NCBI RefSeq assembly: GCF_014898055.3
Contig: NW_023601543.1
Span: 10,308,314-10,372,313 of the forward strand
DNA: 64,000 nucleotides
Source of the DNA: Talpa occidentalis
Taxonomy: Eukaryota > Chordata > Mammalia > Eulipotyphla > Talpidae
Direction: 5' to 3'
A program made the translations under genes and the position numbers. Below, one piece after another: positions 1 through 11,100 of this stretch. The first letter of the stretch is position 1, and the number at the start of each line of letters is the position of its first letter. The notes below the pieces were generated by a model. The model was not told the DNA's origin. It searched no databases and was given only the letters and a program-made list of their open reading frames with translations.

Positions 1-456
1 GTCCTTTTATAATGTCTTAAAAACCAAACAAAGCAACCCGGCCCCACACCACCTCCCTCCAGCAGGTTTCTGGCCCTGGGATGCTGTGCAGAGTTTTCTT
101 TCTGTGTGGCTGTCATGGACAAGAGCACTTTATGCTCTGCTGCATTTGCCCTTGGGGAGTGGCATTTTAAGTTTTAAATTCCACTGTAGCTTTTGTCTAG
201 AGATAATTATGGATGAAGCCTTGGGGAAGGCTTCTTCCCTTTCATGAGGATGAGACAGATTTCAGAGGACAGGTAGAACCACCAATCTAAAACAATAGAA
301 AGCTAAGAAATAGAATATTTGAGTATAAAACACACATACACACACATTTCCGTTCAACATGTGCATGGAGCTGAAGGTGGAGTAGGCGTCTGTGACCTTG
401 ATGATAAAAGCTTCTCATCAAGGACTGGACATTGGTGACATTATGAAGTCATTGTT

Positions 457-776
457 GTTGGGGTTTTTTTTTTTTTTTTTGGTTTGTGTGTGTGTGTTTT
501 TTTTTTTTTTTTTCTTAAGATTTATTTATTTATTTATACAAGCACTGGGTACAGTCAGAAGCGCGGGTGGGTAAGAGAATTCACCTGAGCCAGAGTGGAG
601 AGCAGAACAGGCAGACTGATGAAGTACACTTCTGAAGTGGAGCAACGGGCGTGGCAGGAGAGGTCTGTGTGCCATGTGGGACCCTCGCCCAGCGGCCAGG
701 GATTGAAATGGTGCTGCAGAGGCTGCGGGCAGCTTCGCAACCCAGAGCTCAACCGCTGCGCCACTGGGGAGGCCCT
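457..776 (-). repeat. tRNA-derived SINE, full length, with 14-bp TSD
   Basis: Read on the minus strand it begins GGCCTCCCC, has an A-box-like GTGGCGCAGCGGTTGAG and a B-box-like segment, then the family body and an ATAAATAAATAAATC tail with poly-A. The flanking direct repeat ATGAAGTCATTGTT is at 443-456 and 777-790. Confidence 0.95.
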
Positions 777-1319
777 ATGAAGTCATTGTTAAAAGTCCTG
801 TTTGCCAACCTCTGGGATTCTTGCTATACGAGAAAAACAAACCCTATTTTGGGTGTTTATTTTCTTTTAGAAAATCTTACTTCATGAAAAACACACAGGT
901 GAATAACTTAGTCATTATATAAGCCTCAGAAGATATATTGAAAGCTTTTTCTCCTTCCTTTCATTCAAGTCAGATATATTACAAATGAGACAATTAGTTA
1001 CTTATACAATTTTCAGTCCTTTTCTCAAAAATCAATGGTAACCATGTATATGGAATATTCCAGAGTATTTTAATTTGTTTTTATCAACTTTTGGTTTATG
1101 ATGGTGAACATCAGTTCCCAGGGTTAGTAACATTCATAAATGATGATGAAAGATAAAGGCTAGAGAAATAAAGGACATTGTTAAATTTCAAAGAAAAATC
1201 AGTGCTAACCTGTAAGTTAAGATGTCATTTATACACCAAAACAATTTCTACCAATACATCAGTAACAGTAAATCCTATCTTTTTTAATTTTCATCTTCAT
1301 TATCAAAGATGGAATTTGC

Positions 1320-1570
1320 AGGCCTCCCCTGGTGGCGCAGGTGGTTGAGTGCTGCGCTGTGAAGCTGTCCACAGCCTCTGCAGCGCCGGTTCCATCTCGG
1401 CCTGCGAGGGCCCCACATGGTGCGGCAGACCTCTCCTGTCTCGCCCGCTGCTCCCCTCAGCATTGTATTTCATCAGTCTGCCTGTTCTGCTCTGGTGAAT
1501 CCTCTCACCCTCCCGCACCTCTGGCCTGTACCCCAGTTCTTGTGTAAATTAAATAAATCTTTTTAAAAAA
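1320..1570 (+). repeat. tRNA-derived SINE, full length, with 15-bp TSD
   Basis: The + strand copy runs from GGCCTCCCCTGGTGGCGCAG to AAATAAATC plus poly-A. The direct repeat AAAGATGGAATTTGC flanks it at 1305-1319 and 1569-1583. It belongs to the subfamily with GTGAAGCTGTCCACAGCC in the tRNA-like part. Confidence 0.95.
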
Positions 1571-2109
1571 AGATGGAATTTGCCTTAAAATTTTTCTGGC
1601 AAAACTTCCAGGCCAAGAAAATATTGAAGGAGGTATGATCACAGCAAGTATTTTAAGAAAATTCTGGTTTTTTTGCAACTGATTCAGCTAAGAGGTCATT
1701 AAATCCTTCTTCTAAAACCCCTTATTGGTGGGTAAATATAGATAGCACATGATTAGATAGGGATTAGGTAGATAGCTAATTAGATTTGTATTAAGGCAGA
1801 TTAAGAAATGATTCTTCCAACTCATTATAAACCAAAACTAGGATTGGACTTTATATTTAGATTTCCTGTTTTAATCCCTTGGGTGCATCAAGAGATTATA
1901 GATGTTTCTTGCCCAGAGAAACTGGTTGCCACTAGATTTTTTTTGGTCCTGTCACCACCAAGGGGCCAGAGGACTCTATTCATCAGCAAAGGAGGGGGGA
2001 GACCAGGAGTGAATTGCAAAGGAATCTTTCCACCAGGATCTGGAGTGTTTCTTATGATTATATCTGTGTGACACTACTGTGGAGTTACATTGTGCCAAAT
2101 AACCCAGCT

Positions 2110-3900
2110 GAATTCTTTTTTTTTTTTTTTTTTTTTTGCTAGTTCTTTTTTTTTTTTTTTTTATTTTTTATTTTTTTTTTTTTAGGCTTTTTAAGTTTTA
2201 TTTTTTTTTATTTTTTTTTTTTTTAAATATTAAATTTTATTTTTATATTCCCCATACAATTGCAAACGCCCCATTCTGACCCAATCCTTCCCCTCCCGCC
2301 CCCCACCCCCCAAAAAGTGTCTCTGGTTCATAGTTTTTTTTGTTGATTTTGATTTTCACTTTCTTATATTATTTTCCTGGTCCTTATTTAAGTTTTCTAG
2401 ATTCCTGCTATGAGTGAGACCATCCGGTATTTTTCTTTTTCTTTTTGGCTTATTTCGCTGAGCATGGATCCTTCCAGTGCCATCCATGTTGCTGCAAATT
2501 GCATGTGTTTATCTTTTTTTGAATGCTGAGTAATATTCCATGGTATATATGTACCACATTTCTTGATCCAGTCATCTATTTTGGGCATTTGGGTTGTTTC
2601 CAAAGCTTAGCTATTGTAAACAGTGCTGCTATAAACATAGGAGTGCAGGTGCTCTTTGGAATTGATGTTTCTGTGTCCTTTGGGTAAATACCTAGGAGTG
2701 GAATTGCTGGATCATATGGAAGCTCTATGTTTAGTAGGTCCAGAAATCTCCACACAGCTCTCCATAGTGGTTGGACCAGTTTGCACTCCCACCAACAGTG
2801 CACAAGAGTTCCTTTTTCTCCACATCCTCGCCAACATTTGTTGTTGCTAGTTTTTTTAATATGTGCCATTCTCACTGGTGTGAGATGGTATCTCATGGTA
2901 GTTTTGATTTGCATTTCCCTGATTACAAGTGATGTTGAACATTTTTTCATATATCTGTTGGCCATTTGCATTTCCTCTTCAGAGAAGTTTCTTTTTAGCT
3001 CTTCTGCCCATTTTTTGACTGGATTATTTTCTTTGTTGTTGCTGAGTCTCATCAGCTCTTTGCAGATTTTTGTGATCAGTCCTTTATCATTACTGTTTGG
3101 GTGCAAAAATGTTCTCCCAGTTGGTGGGTTTCTCTTTGTTTTTTGTTATTGTCTCTTTTGCTGTGCAGAAGCTCTTAATTTGATGTAGTCCCAGCTGTTT
3201 ATCTTTCTCTTCACTATCACTGCTTTGGGTGATGTGTCTGTAAAGATGTCTTTGATGTGCAAATCCCGTAGTGTTTTGCCTATATTTCCTTCTATGTATT
3301 TTATGGTTTCAGGTCTTATGTCTAGTTCTTTAATCATTTTTGAGTTGATTTTTGTGTATGGTGTGAGGTAGTGGTCAAGCTTCATTCTTTTGCATGTAGC
3401 GACCCAGTTTTCCCAGCACCTTTATTGAACAAACTTCTTGCTTGCTCCAATGCATAGTCTTTGCTCCTTTTGTCAAAGATTAGTTGACCATAAATCTGTG
3501 GGTTTATTTCTGATTTTCTATTCGATTCCATTGGTCTGTATGTCTGTTCTTGTTCAATACCATGCAGTTTTGATGATTATGGCTTTGTAGTATAGTTTGA
3601 AGTCTGGGAGTGTGATGCCCTCCATTTCCTTCTTTTTTTTTTCAGTAGAGCTTTGGCTATTCGGGTTTTTGGTTGATTCCCATAGAATTTCATCAATAAT
3701 TGTTCTATTTCTTTGAAAGAAGGCCATTGAGATTTTTGATTGGAATGCATTGAATCTGGTATATTGGCTTTTGGTAGGATGGCCAGTTTAATAATGTTTA
3801 TTCTTCCAATCCATGAGCAGGGGATGTGTCTTTCCATTTCTTTGTGTCTTCTTCTATTTTCTTTTAACAGTGTTTTAATAGTTTTTCTTTGTATAGGTCC
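2110..3900 (-). mobile_element. LINE-1 3' part (ORF2 C-terminus and 3'UTR), antisense
   Basis: The long T-runs at 2116-2230 are the poly-A tail. Minus-strand reading frames around 2576-3106 and 2397-2603 encode typical L1 ORF2p C-terminal sequence: [20 protein letters not shown], the [18 protein letters not shown] cysteine motif, [20 protein letters not shown] and LGIYPKDT. The frame is broken in places by substitutions and indels, so this copy is not active. It is a relatively young, 5'-truncated insertion whose 5' limit is lost in the gap. Confidence 0.92.
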
Positions 3901-4000
3901 NNNNNNNNNNNNNNNNNNNNNNNNNNNNNNNNNNNNNNNNNNNNNNNNNNNNNNNNNNNNNNNNNNNNNNNNNNNNNNNNNNNNNNNNNNNNNNNNNNNN
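3901..4000. other. Assembly gap (100 N)
   Basis: Exactly 100 N, the conventional size for a gap of unknown length. It sits between L1 ORF2 sequence and the body of a SINE, so the missing bases should include the SINE 3' tail. Confidence 0.99.
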
Positions 4001-4148
4001 AAATACACTGCTGCGGGGAGCAGCAGGCCAGACAGGAGAGGTCTGCTGCGCCATGTGGTAGCTCCTGGCTGGGGATCAAACTTGTGCTGCAGTGGCTGCG
4101 ATGGCTTCATAGGTTGCATCTTAACCCCTTGTGCCACCAGGGAGGCCC
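4001..4148 (-). repeat. tRNA-derived SINE, 5' two thirds (tail lost in gap)
   Basis: On the minus strand it starts at GGCCTCCCTGGTGGCACAAG and carries the AAGGGGTTAAGA variant of the tRNA head. The tail side is cut by the N run. No target duplication can be confirmed. Confidence 0.9.
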
Positions 4149-4924
4149 TGAAGATGTTTTTTTATTGTGATGAAGTCCTCTATTTTTATTTTTCCTCTGA
4201 GTTTTTTTGTTTCTTAAATGGGTGTTGAATTTTATCAAGTGCTTGTTCTGCACTAATCGCTATTACCATATGGTTCTTTTTCTTTTTAGACTCTGAATCG
4301 CATAGGTTAATTGATGATTTTTGAATAGTTTACTCACCTTGCATCCCTGGAATGAATTCCTTAGCGTACAATTTTTTTACACTCTTTTTGAATTCTGCCT
4401 GCTAATATTTTGTAAAAGTTTTTTCATGAGTAATCATGAAAAGTATTGTCTGCAATTTTCTTTCTTTGTATTGTCTTTGTCTGGTTTGTGTGTCAATATA
4501 ATAGCGACTAAATAAGATGAGCTGAAAAGTGATCCTTCCTCTTATATTTCCTATAAGAGATTGTGAAGAATTGGTGGTGCTTCTTTAAATATTTGATAGA
4601 CTCCTTCAGTTAAACAATATGGGCTAGAAGATTTCTTTTTCCAGAGTCTTAAGTTTACAAATTCAATTTCTTAGTAATTATAAGATTATATAAATGGACT
4701 TTTATATTGGGTGAGTGGTAATAGTTTTTATTTTCTGGGGAATTGGTTTCTTTCACATCTAATTATCAAACTTAGTGTGTAGAGTTGTTCAAATTTATTC
4801 TTTTATTATCTTTTTGATATCTCCAGGGTCTGTAGTGATAGCCCATTTCATGCCTGCTGCCGGTAATCTGTGTCTTCCCTCTTTTTCACTCTGTCAGCCT
4901 TGCTAGAGGTTTGACAATTTTTTT
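4149..4924 (-). mobile_element. Old LINE-1 ORF2 fragment, antisense
   Basis: The sequence resembles diverged L1 reverse-transcriptase coding sequence read on the minus strand (the TTGCATCCCTGG and TTTTTGAATTCTGCCTGCTA landmarks), with stops throughout. It is older than the L1 before the gap, and continues after the inserted L1 tail at about 5167. Confidence 0.7.
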
Positions 4925-5166
4925 AATTTATCTATTATTTATTTTATTGAGGTAACATTGGTTTTTAACACTGTATATGAATAAGTTCACATCTCCTCAG
5001 AGGTATGTCACCACACCACACCCACCACCAAAGCACCCATAGTCCTTTACTGTTACCATTGCCCCCCCCATAGCCTCAATTCTGCAGTAATTTTTCTAGA
5101 GTTTGTAATGGTTTGATTTTTATCAGGTCCTTTGTTTCGTTTCTCTGTATTCCATATATGAGTGAG
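4925..5166 (-). mobile_element. Short 5'-truncated LINE-1 3' end
   Basis: It begins with T-rich/TTTATT sequence and has the diagnostic GAGGTAACATTGG, the CTCCTCAGAGGTATGTCACC block and the CACCCACCACCAAAGCACCC block. The host text ACAATTTT occurs on both sides (about 4914-4923 and 5168-5175), consistent with a target duplication inside the older L1. Confidence 0.75.
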
Positions 5167-6157
5167 TAACAATTTTATTGATCTTATCAAAACATCAGAA
5201 TTTTTGGGATCACGTCCAGCTACTCAAGATTCTCAAGATAGCCACTTCTTCGTTTTCAGTTCATGTTTCTCTGTTCTACTCTACATAGCTAACATTTTGT
5301 TTCCATTATAATCACCCATTCCTGTGGCCTTTCCTTTCCTCTCCTGCTTCTTGGCTGAGTCTCCTTTACTGTTTACCCTTCCCTTTGGCCATGCTTTTGA
5401 ATGGTGACCACATCTTGCTGGTATCTCTCTCTGGTTTCATTTTTATGCAGACTGATTTATGTCATAATTGCACAAAGCCACTGTGAGTTGTAAGTAGAAC
5501 CTTTGTAGAAAACATGTCTGATTAAAAAAAAAACTAAGAGAACGTGGTAGCTGTTGTTGGAGCACAGGAGAAAATCCCCCACCCCTCCAAGTACTTCTTG
5601 GGTTGGATGAGCAATCAAAACAGCATCATATGGGTTAGCAAAGGAAAAAAATCCACAGTAACATACATATGGAGACTTTATATGGCTATAAATTCTAAAG
5701 AATAATGGGTCAAACTGGGGATATTTGTCTTATTTTTAGGAATCTACAGCATCAAGGAGAAAGAAGTGAGGGAGATGTCATATGACAGACAAGGAGGGGT
5801 TTATCTTTTCAGATAGAGAAACCTACATGTGGGTGATACCCTCTAACTACATTCTTCTGGGTTATAAAAGGGAAGGAACAGTCCTTGCTTCTTTGATTAG
5901 AAGAAAGGCAAACAACAGAGACAAGGACAAAGGTTCTTAGTCTCTAGGGCCTTCACTGCTTAAAATAATCTGCATTCTTTAAGGAATGGTAATAGACTAC
6001 CCTGGGCTCACAAGGCCTCTACTGACCTTTAGTTCTATCATACCTAGGTGACACTTATTGCAAGAGGCCTACTCTGGGCATATTGAGAAAAACCTATCTG
6101 ACCCTTCTAAGGAGATTGACTCCACAATGTCAATTTTGAATTTGTCTAATCCCATGG

Positions 6158-6240
6158 TGTACTGGAAAGCACATCAGGCCTCGTAATAGAATACTTGAGT
6201 TTAAGTCCTGGCACTGCCACTTACAACCTCAAGTATAGAA
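6158..6240 (+). repeat. MIR fragment
   Basis: The stretch from TGGTGTACTGGAAAGCAC to CTGGCACTGCCACTTACAAC follows the MIR 5' half. It is old and diverged. Confidence 0.6.
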
Positions 6241-6689
6241 TGGGTGGTGCTGCATTGCTCACTTGTCTGGTTAAGCTTTGTGAAGCTACTGTGTAACCAG
6301 GTCAATCCAGACAGACCTTGAAATAGCATAAAGCTCCCACAAACTAGCCCCACCCCACATATAATCCCTGGGAAGGGACAACTGACCTTCACTGTTGCCT
6401 TTCTGCCAGTACTTCCACTCTATCCAATTTGGCCTAATTGAACAATTCATGGTCACAGCGAAGTGCTGCCTTGCGAATTGCCAGATCTTTATCTGTGCTT
6501 CTGGAACCTTTCTTTGCTGTCTTCTCTACCTGTTTGAATGCTGGCCTCCCTCCACGGCCAGATCTAGTACCACTGCCCAGTGAGGTCTTCTCTGATCATC
6601 CCAGATCAAACTGGTGGTCCCTCTGGCTCCAGTAAGAACCACTGTCCATGCCATGGACAGAGTCCCTTGGGAGCTTCATCTCTGGACAT

Positions 6690-6870
6690 CATGTTGGTTA
6701 GGAGCACAGGCTTTCATCTTGGCTCTGCCACTTCTTAAATGTACACCCTTAGGCCACCAACTATACCTCCATGAGCCTTTGTGACTTCCTTTCCATCTCT
6801 GCTCAACAGGGTTGTAGTGAAGATCAAATAAAATATAAAAGCTGATAAGTGTTAAATAAATATAGGGATT
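6690..6870 (+). repeat. MIR
   Basis: The order of blocks matches MIR: GGTTAGGAGCACAGGCTT, GGCTCTGCCACTTCTTAAAT, then GTTGTAGTGAAGATCAAAT and a GTTAAATAAATA end. Confidence 0.75.
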
Positions 6871-7844
6871 TTTTAAATCAAGGTAAAATGAAATATTCAT
6901 GAAATAATGTAATGGGAGAATTACAAAAGTAAGAAAAATCCCTCTGTGTCTGTGTTTACAAGCACATCTATAAAAAGAAAGGGAACAGGAGACACACTTT
7001 TGTATGGATAATGGTTAGCTCTGGATGATGGGCTAATTGTTGGTTTTTATTTTCTCATCTATAATTGATGTTTTTTTAGGGTAAAAATGTAACCGATTTA
7101 AAATGAGAAAATATTATTTTTAAAAGAGAAAAATCAAAGCCTTATGAGATCTTGTTATTCAGTTATTTATGTTTCACTATGCTGCATAATGATTTAATTT
7201 AATTTATTTATTTAAACTTTTTAATTTTCTTAAACCATTGTTCATTTTTGTACAGTATTTGATTTCTCCCCTCAGGTGTAGTCCCCATAAATCTCCCACT
7301 ACCAGGTGAACTGTCACCATAGTCCCTTGTGCTCTGCATAAGGATTTTAAAGCAGCATATAATGTAGCAAGTATAAAATGGAATCTAAACCAAAATGAAA
7401 CAAAGGGAAAAAGGAGGGTAGGAAAGAAACTTTGTAATGACACTGTTACATGTGTATGGTCATTGTCTTGTCTTTTTGGTAAGTGGTTTTCCTTTTTAAA
7501 GAATGTCCTAGGCTGCCTCTTAGTCATGAATTTGATAAGATTAATATTGTAGAAGGAAGACACCATTTTAAGTACAATATAACGACACTAAAGAGATACA
7601 TGAAACAGAAGAAGTTTCTGCCAATTTTCTGTGTATTAAAGATTCTGATGAATATTGTTTTGGGCACTGTAGATAGTCCTAAAAAAGGCGTGGTTGCTGT
7701 TATTTATATTATGTTGTAGTTGTATAGTGAGTTGCAAGTTACAAGTATGTATTTGGTTAGTATTGGCTTTACATAACTGCCTTGAATACGTTGAATGGAG
7801 ATGCGGGCTAGGGGTAAAGAAATAACGCCACACTGGGAGCAAAG

Positions 7845-7935
7845 CTTTTGCCCTGGCCCTGCCATTAATTAGCGAGGCCTTAATTTCTTGGCTTATTTTT
7901 CTCCCCAGAAATGGAGGGGCCTGGGCAAGATCTAA
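7845..7935 (+). repeat. MIR fragment
   Basis: CCTGGCCCTGCCATTAATTAGC and the CCCCAGAAATGG block resemble the MIR core. It is diverged, and the assignment is tentative. Confidence 0.45.
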
Positions 7936-8099
7936 CTTGGAGCATCTATACTTAGTAAAGTTGTAACTTCACTTGTTTAGGAATGTACATTTCCATTGAT
8001 CCATCCACTTGGCAATATTTATTGTTAAGTGACCTATGCTATAAGTGTTCACCTTAGACTTGCATAATATTAACATAATTTGAATGTCTTTTTTCACAG

Positions 8100-8170
8100 A
8101 AAGACCTCTCTCCCCCAAGGCTGTCAAAGGATTTGAAACTGTTCCACTTACCAAGAATTATTATACTGTG
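8100..8170 (+). CDS. ARHGEF6: ARHGEF6 exon: SH3-DH linker and start of DH
   Basis: This 71-nt exon is preceded by a TTTTCACAG acceptor and followed by GTGAGT. It begins with the last two bases of a split Glu codon, reads [20 protein letters not shown] and ends after YTV in phase 0. It corresponds to about human residues 221-244. The exon upstream should end the SH3 domain and was not found in 1-8099. The DH domain begins at the tyrosines near its end. Confidence 0.95.
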
Positions 8171-11100
8171 GTGAGTATTCAGATGATGAACAACAGTTGT
8201 TGTTTTTTTAACTCCCTGTATGGAATCTTTTCCGTTGTTCAACCACTGATGAATTAAGATGATCCAAATGGAAGACTGGATAAAGCTGCACTGCAAGGGT
8301 CTAATGTCAGCTGCATTACAACAAAGCTCTTCTATTTGTGTCTCTCTTTTGGATGTCTACAAGTTTTATACCCACCATGCTGAAAAATTCCTAAGTAGCA
8401 CAAAGATTCAGAGTAATGCTTATTAAATAGTGGTGAAAGAGAAATTGGTTAATATGTAGGCATACAGGGAAAATCCAGGAGTTAGATATAGCCTTACTAC
8501 ATATTTAGGATTCCCAAGTTCCCCCAATGCACTGTTGTAAGTGATTGCATACTGTGGTTTTGTTTTTAGAACCAGTCAATCCATTATGATATCAACCCTG
8601 TTCTTGAGGAGAACCCAAAGGGAACACTGCCTTTTGGCACAGAGGAAGGAATGAAATGGTTCTGGCTTAAACACAGATATGTCAAAATATATTAGCTATA
8701 AATAGGGTATGTGCAATACTCAAAATAAGTTCCTGCTTGAAAAAGAAATCATATCATTCTCCATAATCTACTGTCTGTTTTTTGTTATGTCTCCTTTCTG
8801 GACTTGGCCCACTCACTAATGAAAAGGTCAAGTCATCATACTCTAAGTTTCCCTGTATGGTAGCCCCAGTGTCTTCTGCTACCTCTGCTGAAATATAGTT
8901 TCAGTTTTCATCCTAGCTTCGGTATGCTTTGTACTGCATGCTTCTTTCATTTTGTGCATGAACAAGCAGCTTTTGAACATTTCTATACATTTGGTTTTAA
9001 AATTAAATTTCACTCTTCAATGAATTTGCTCCATAATAATGACAATGAGTAGTAGCTGCTATGAAAAGCCAAAGAAGGGACTTCCTAGGTAACATGGACA
9101 ATAATTTTGCTACTACTTTTTCTCTTTTATTTCTGAGGTTAAAATATATTACCCCTCCACTCCCATTCCTTTCCTCCCTGATCACTTCTTTTAGCTCCTG
9201 GGCGAGATTGCCAATGCTCTAATTGTTTAAAAAAAAAAAAAAAAAGGACACAGTTAAATGATGGTTAGAAATGTTACCTGTGGATCTTCTTCTCCCTGTG
9301 ACCTGGAATAAACCATTGCTCTGCTTTGGGTCTCTGTCTCTGCTGATCCTCCCAATTTAAAATATTGTAGGTATTATTCAAGGCATATTATCCTCTGTGC
9401 TTCTTATGAGCCTTACGTAAACTCTCTCTGTAAATTCTGGACATGCACTGCAGTGTGTATTACCCACCTCCTACTGGAGTTATGTGTATTGTTCCTACTT
9501 CTTTGCTATTATAAACAATTCTGCATTGTTTTCTTCTTATACACATAACATTGGCGAAGGGTGTAAGGATTTGTAAGGTAGATTCCTAAAAGTTAACTGG
9601 TTGGGTAATAAAAATTGTTTATCAGTTATCATTATTCTATCTATCGGATATATCTATCTGTCTGTCTGTCTTCATCCAGCTGAACATTTTGATATATTTG
9701 TCCACACCTCAAACTTAAAGAAAAAGAAAGTCTTGGGGAGACCATGATGGCCTGTGAAGGAGCTATAAAGTTGCGATATGAATATTGCTCATTATTGAGC
9801 CCAGTTGGACATATTGTTGCAACCTGATGTGGTTGTGAAATAATTTGAGTTAGTTGTGGGTTTTTAATCCACATTTTTTTTTAATTTGAATATCTTAGAC
9901 AAAATTTGAGCCACAATTCAAAATATGTTCTGAGTGTTCCAATTGTCCTCCCAATTTTTGTTGAATACCTTATGCAAATTAAGACATTCTCGTCCACTCA
10001 AGTATTTGGAGACCTGGGAACTAAAGTTGAAACTATCCTGATCTTATATTAACTCTTCTTCTCTCTAAGAGTCATTCATTATGGGCCTTTTCTGTTGCTA
10101 CTTTTGTAAGAGTACTAATGACTTATTACTCTATTTTTTTTTAAATTTTGTTTTTTTTTAAGATTTTATTTTTTTATACAAGAACTGGGGTACAGGTCAG
10201 AGGTGCGGAAGGGTGAGAGAATTCATCAGAGACAGAGCGGGGAGCAGAACAGGCAGACAGGCAGGAGAGGTCTGCCACGCCATGTGGGTTTCTCCCTGGC
10301 CGGCCGGGAATCGAACCCGCACTGCAGAGGCTGCGGACAGCTTCACAGCGCAGCGCTCAACCTGCTGCACCACCAGGGAGGCCCATTTGCTCTACTTTAA
10401 AAAAAAATTTTTTTTTTCTGATTACATGACTGACTATATAAATAACTTTTTAAGGAGTCAGACAATGCAGAAAAAAGTATGAACAAGAAATGAATACCAC
10501 CTGTAATCCCACTCCCCTGAGAAGACCACAGTTAGCGTGTTGTTGAATCTTATGCTTTCTTTAAGGTAGGTACGTATGTATTTGCATATATATACATATA
10601 TGCAAATATATGCAAATATATACCTATGATATAAATATATATGCATCTTGTGAGCTTGAGCTTAGAGTTGCATATATATATATGTAACATATATATACAC
10701 ACATGGTTATGTGTGTGTGCGTATTTAAATAAAAGCAGGAACTATGCATTCATTATTTCTCCATGGAGCTTTTGAATCCTCACACCCTAACAATAATTGT
10801 TTCTGACTAGATCTGTTCTTACTCTCAATCCATTCAGTGAGTGATTTCTAGTCCAAATGTTCTCTTTGGTTTGGTCTTGTGTCTTAGTCAGCGTACTCCA
10901 GAGAAACAGAACCAATAGGACATGTAAAAAGAGATATGCTGTAAGGAGTTGACTCTTGTGAGGCCGAGCGATCCTGTGATCTGTCACCCGCAAGCTGGAA
11001 TGCTGGGACAGGTGGGGGCATGGTTCAGTTTGAGTGCAAAGACCTGAGAACCAGGAGAACCAGTCGTATAAGTTCCAGCCTGCTGATAGGAGAAGGCTGA

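Larger units (their letters stand above)
1..8099 (+). other. ARHGEF6: ARHGEF6 intron upstream of the first visible exon
   Basis: No coding exon was recognised here, and the SH3-ending exon is absent. The interval holds SINEs at 457-776 and 1320-1570, L1 sequence from about 2110 to 5240 with an assembly gap, and MIR relics near 6158-6240, 6690-6870 and 7845-7935. The rest (about 1600-2100, 5240-6150, 6870-7840) shows nothing I can assign. Confidence 0.8.

Noticed and set aside
2576..3385. Reverse-strand open frames with L1 ORF2p similarity
   Set aside because: Not a host gene. They are fragments of a dead, 5'-truncated LINE-1 and are annotated as a mobile element.
1..8099. Search for the ARHGEF6 SH3 and CH exons
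   Set aside because: No stretch encodes the expected WWEG or WFPSNYV motifs with splice sites; those exons must lie upstream of the window.
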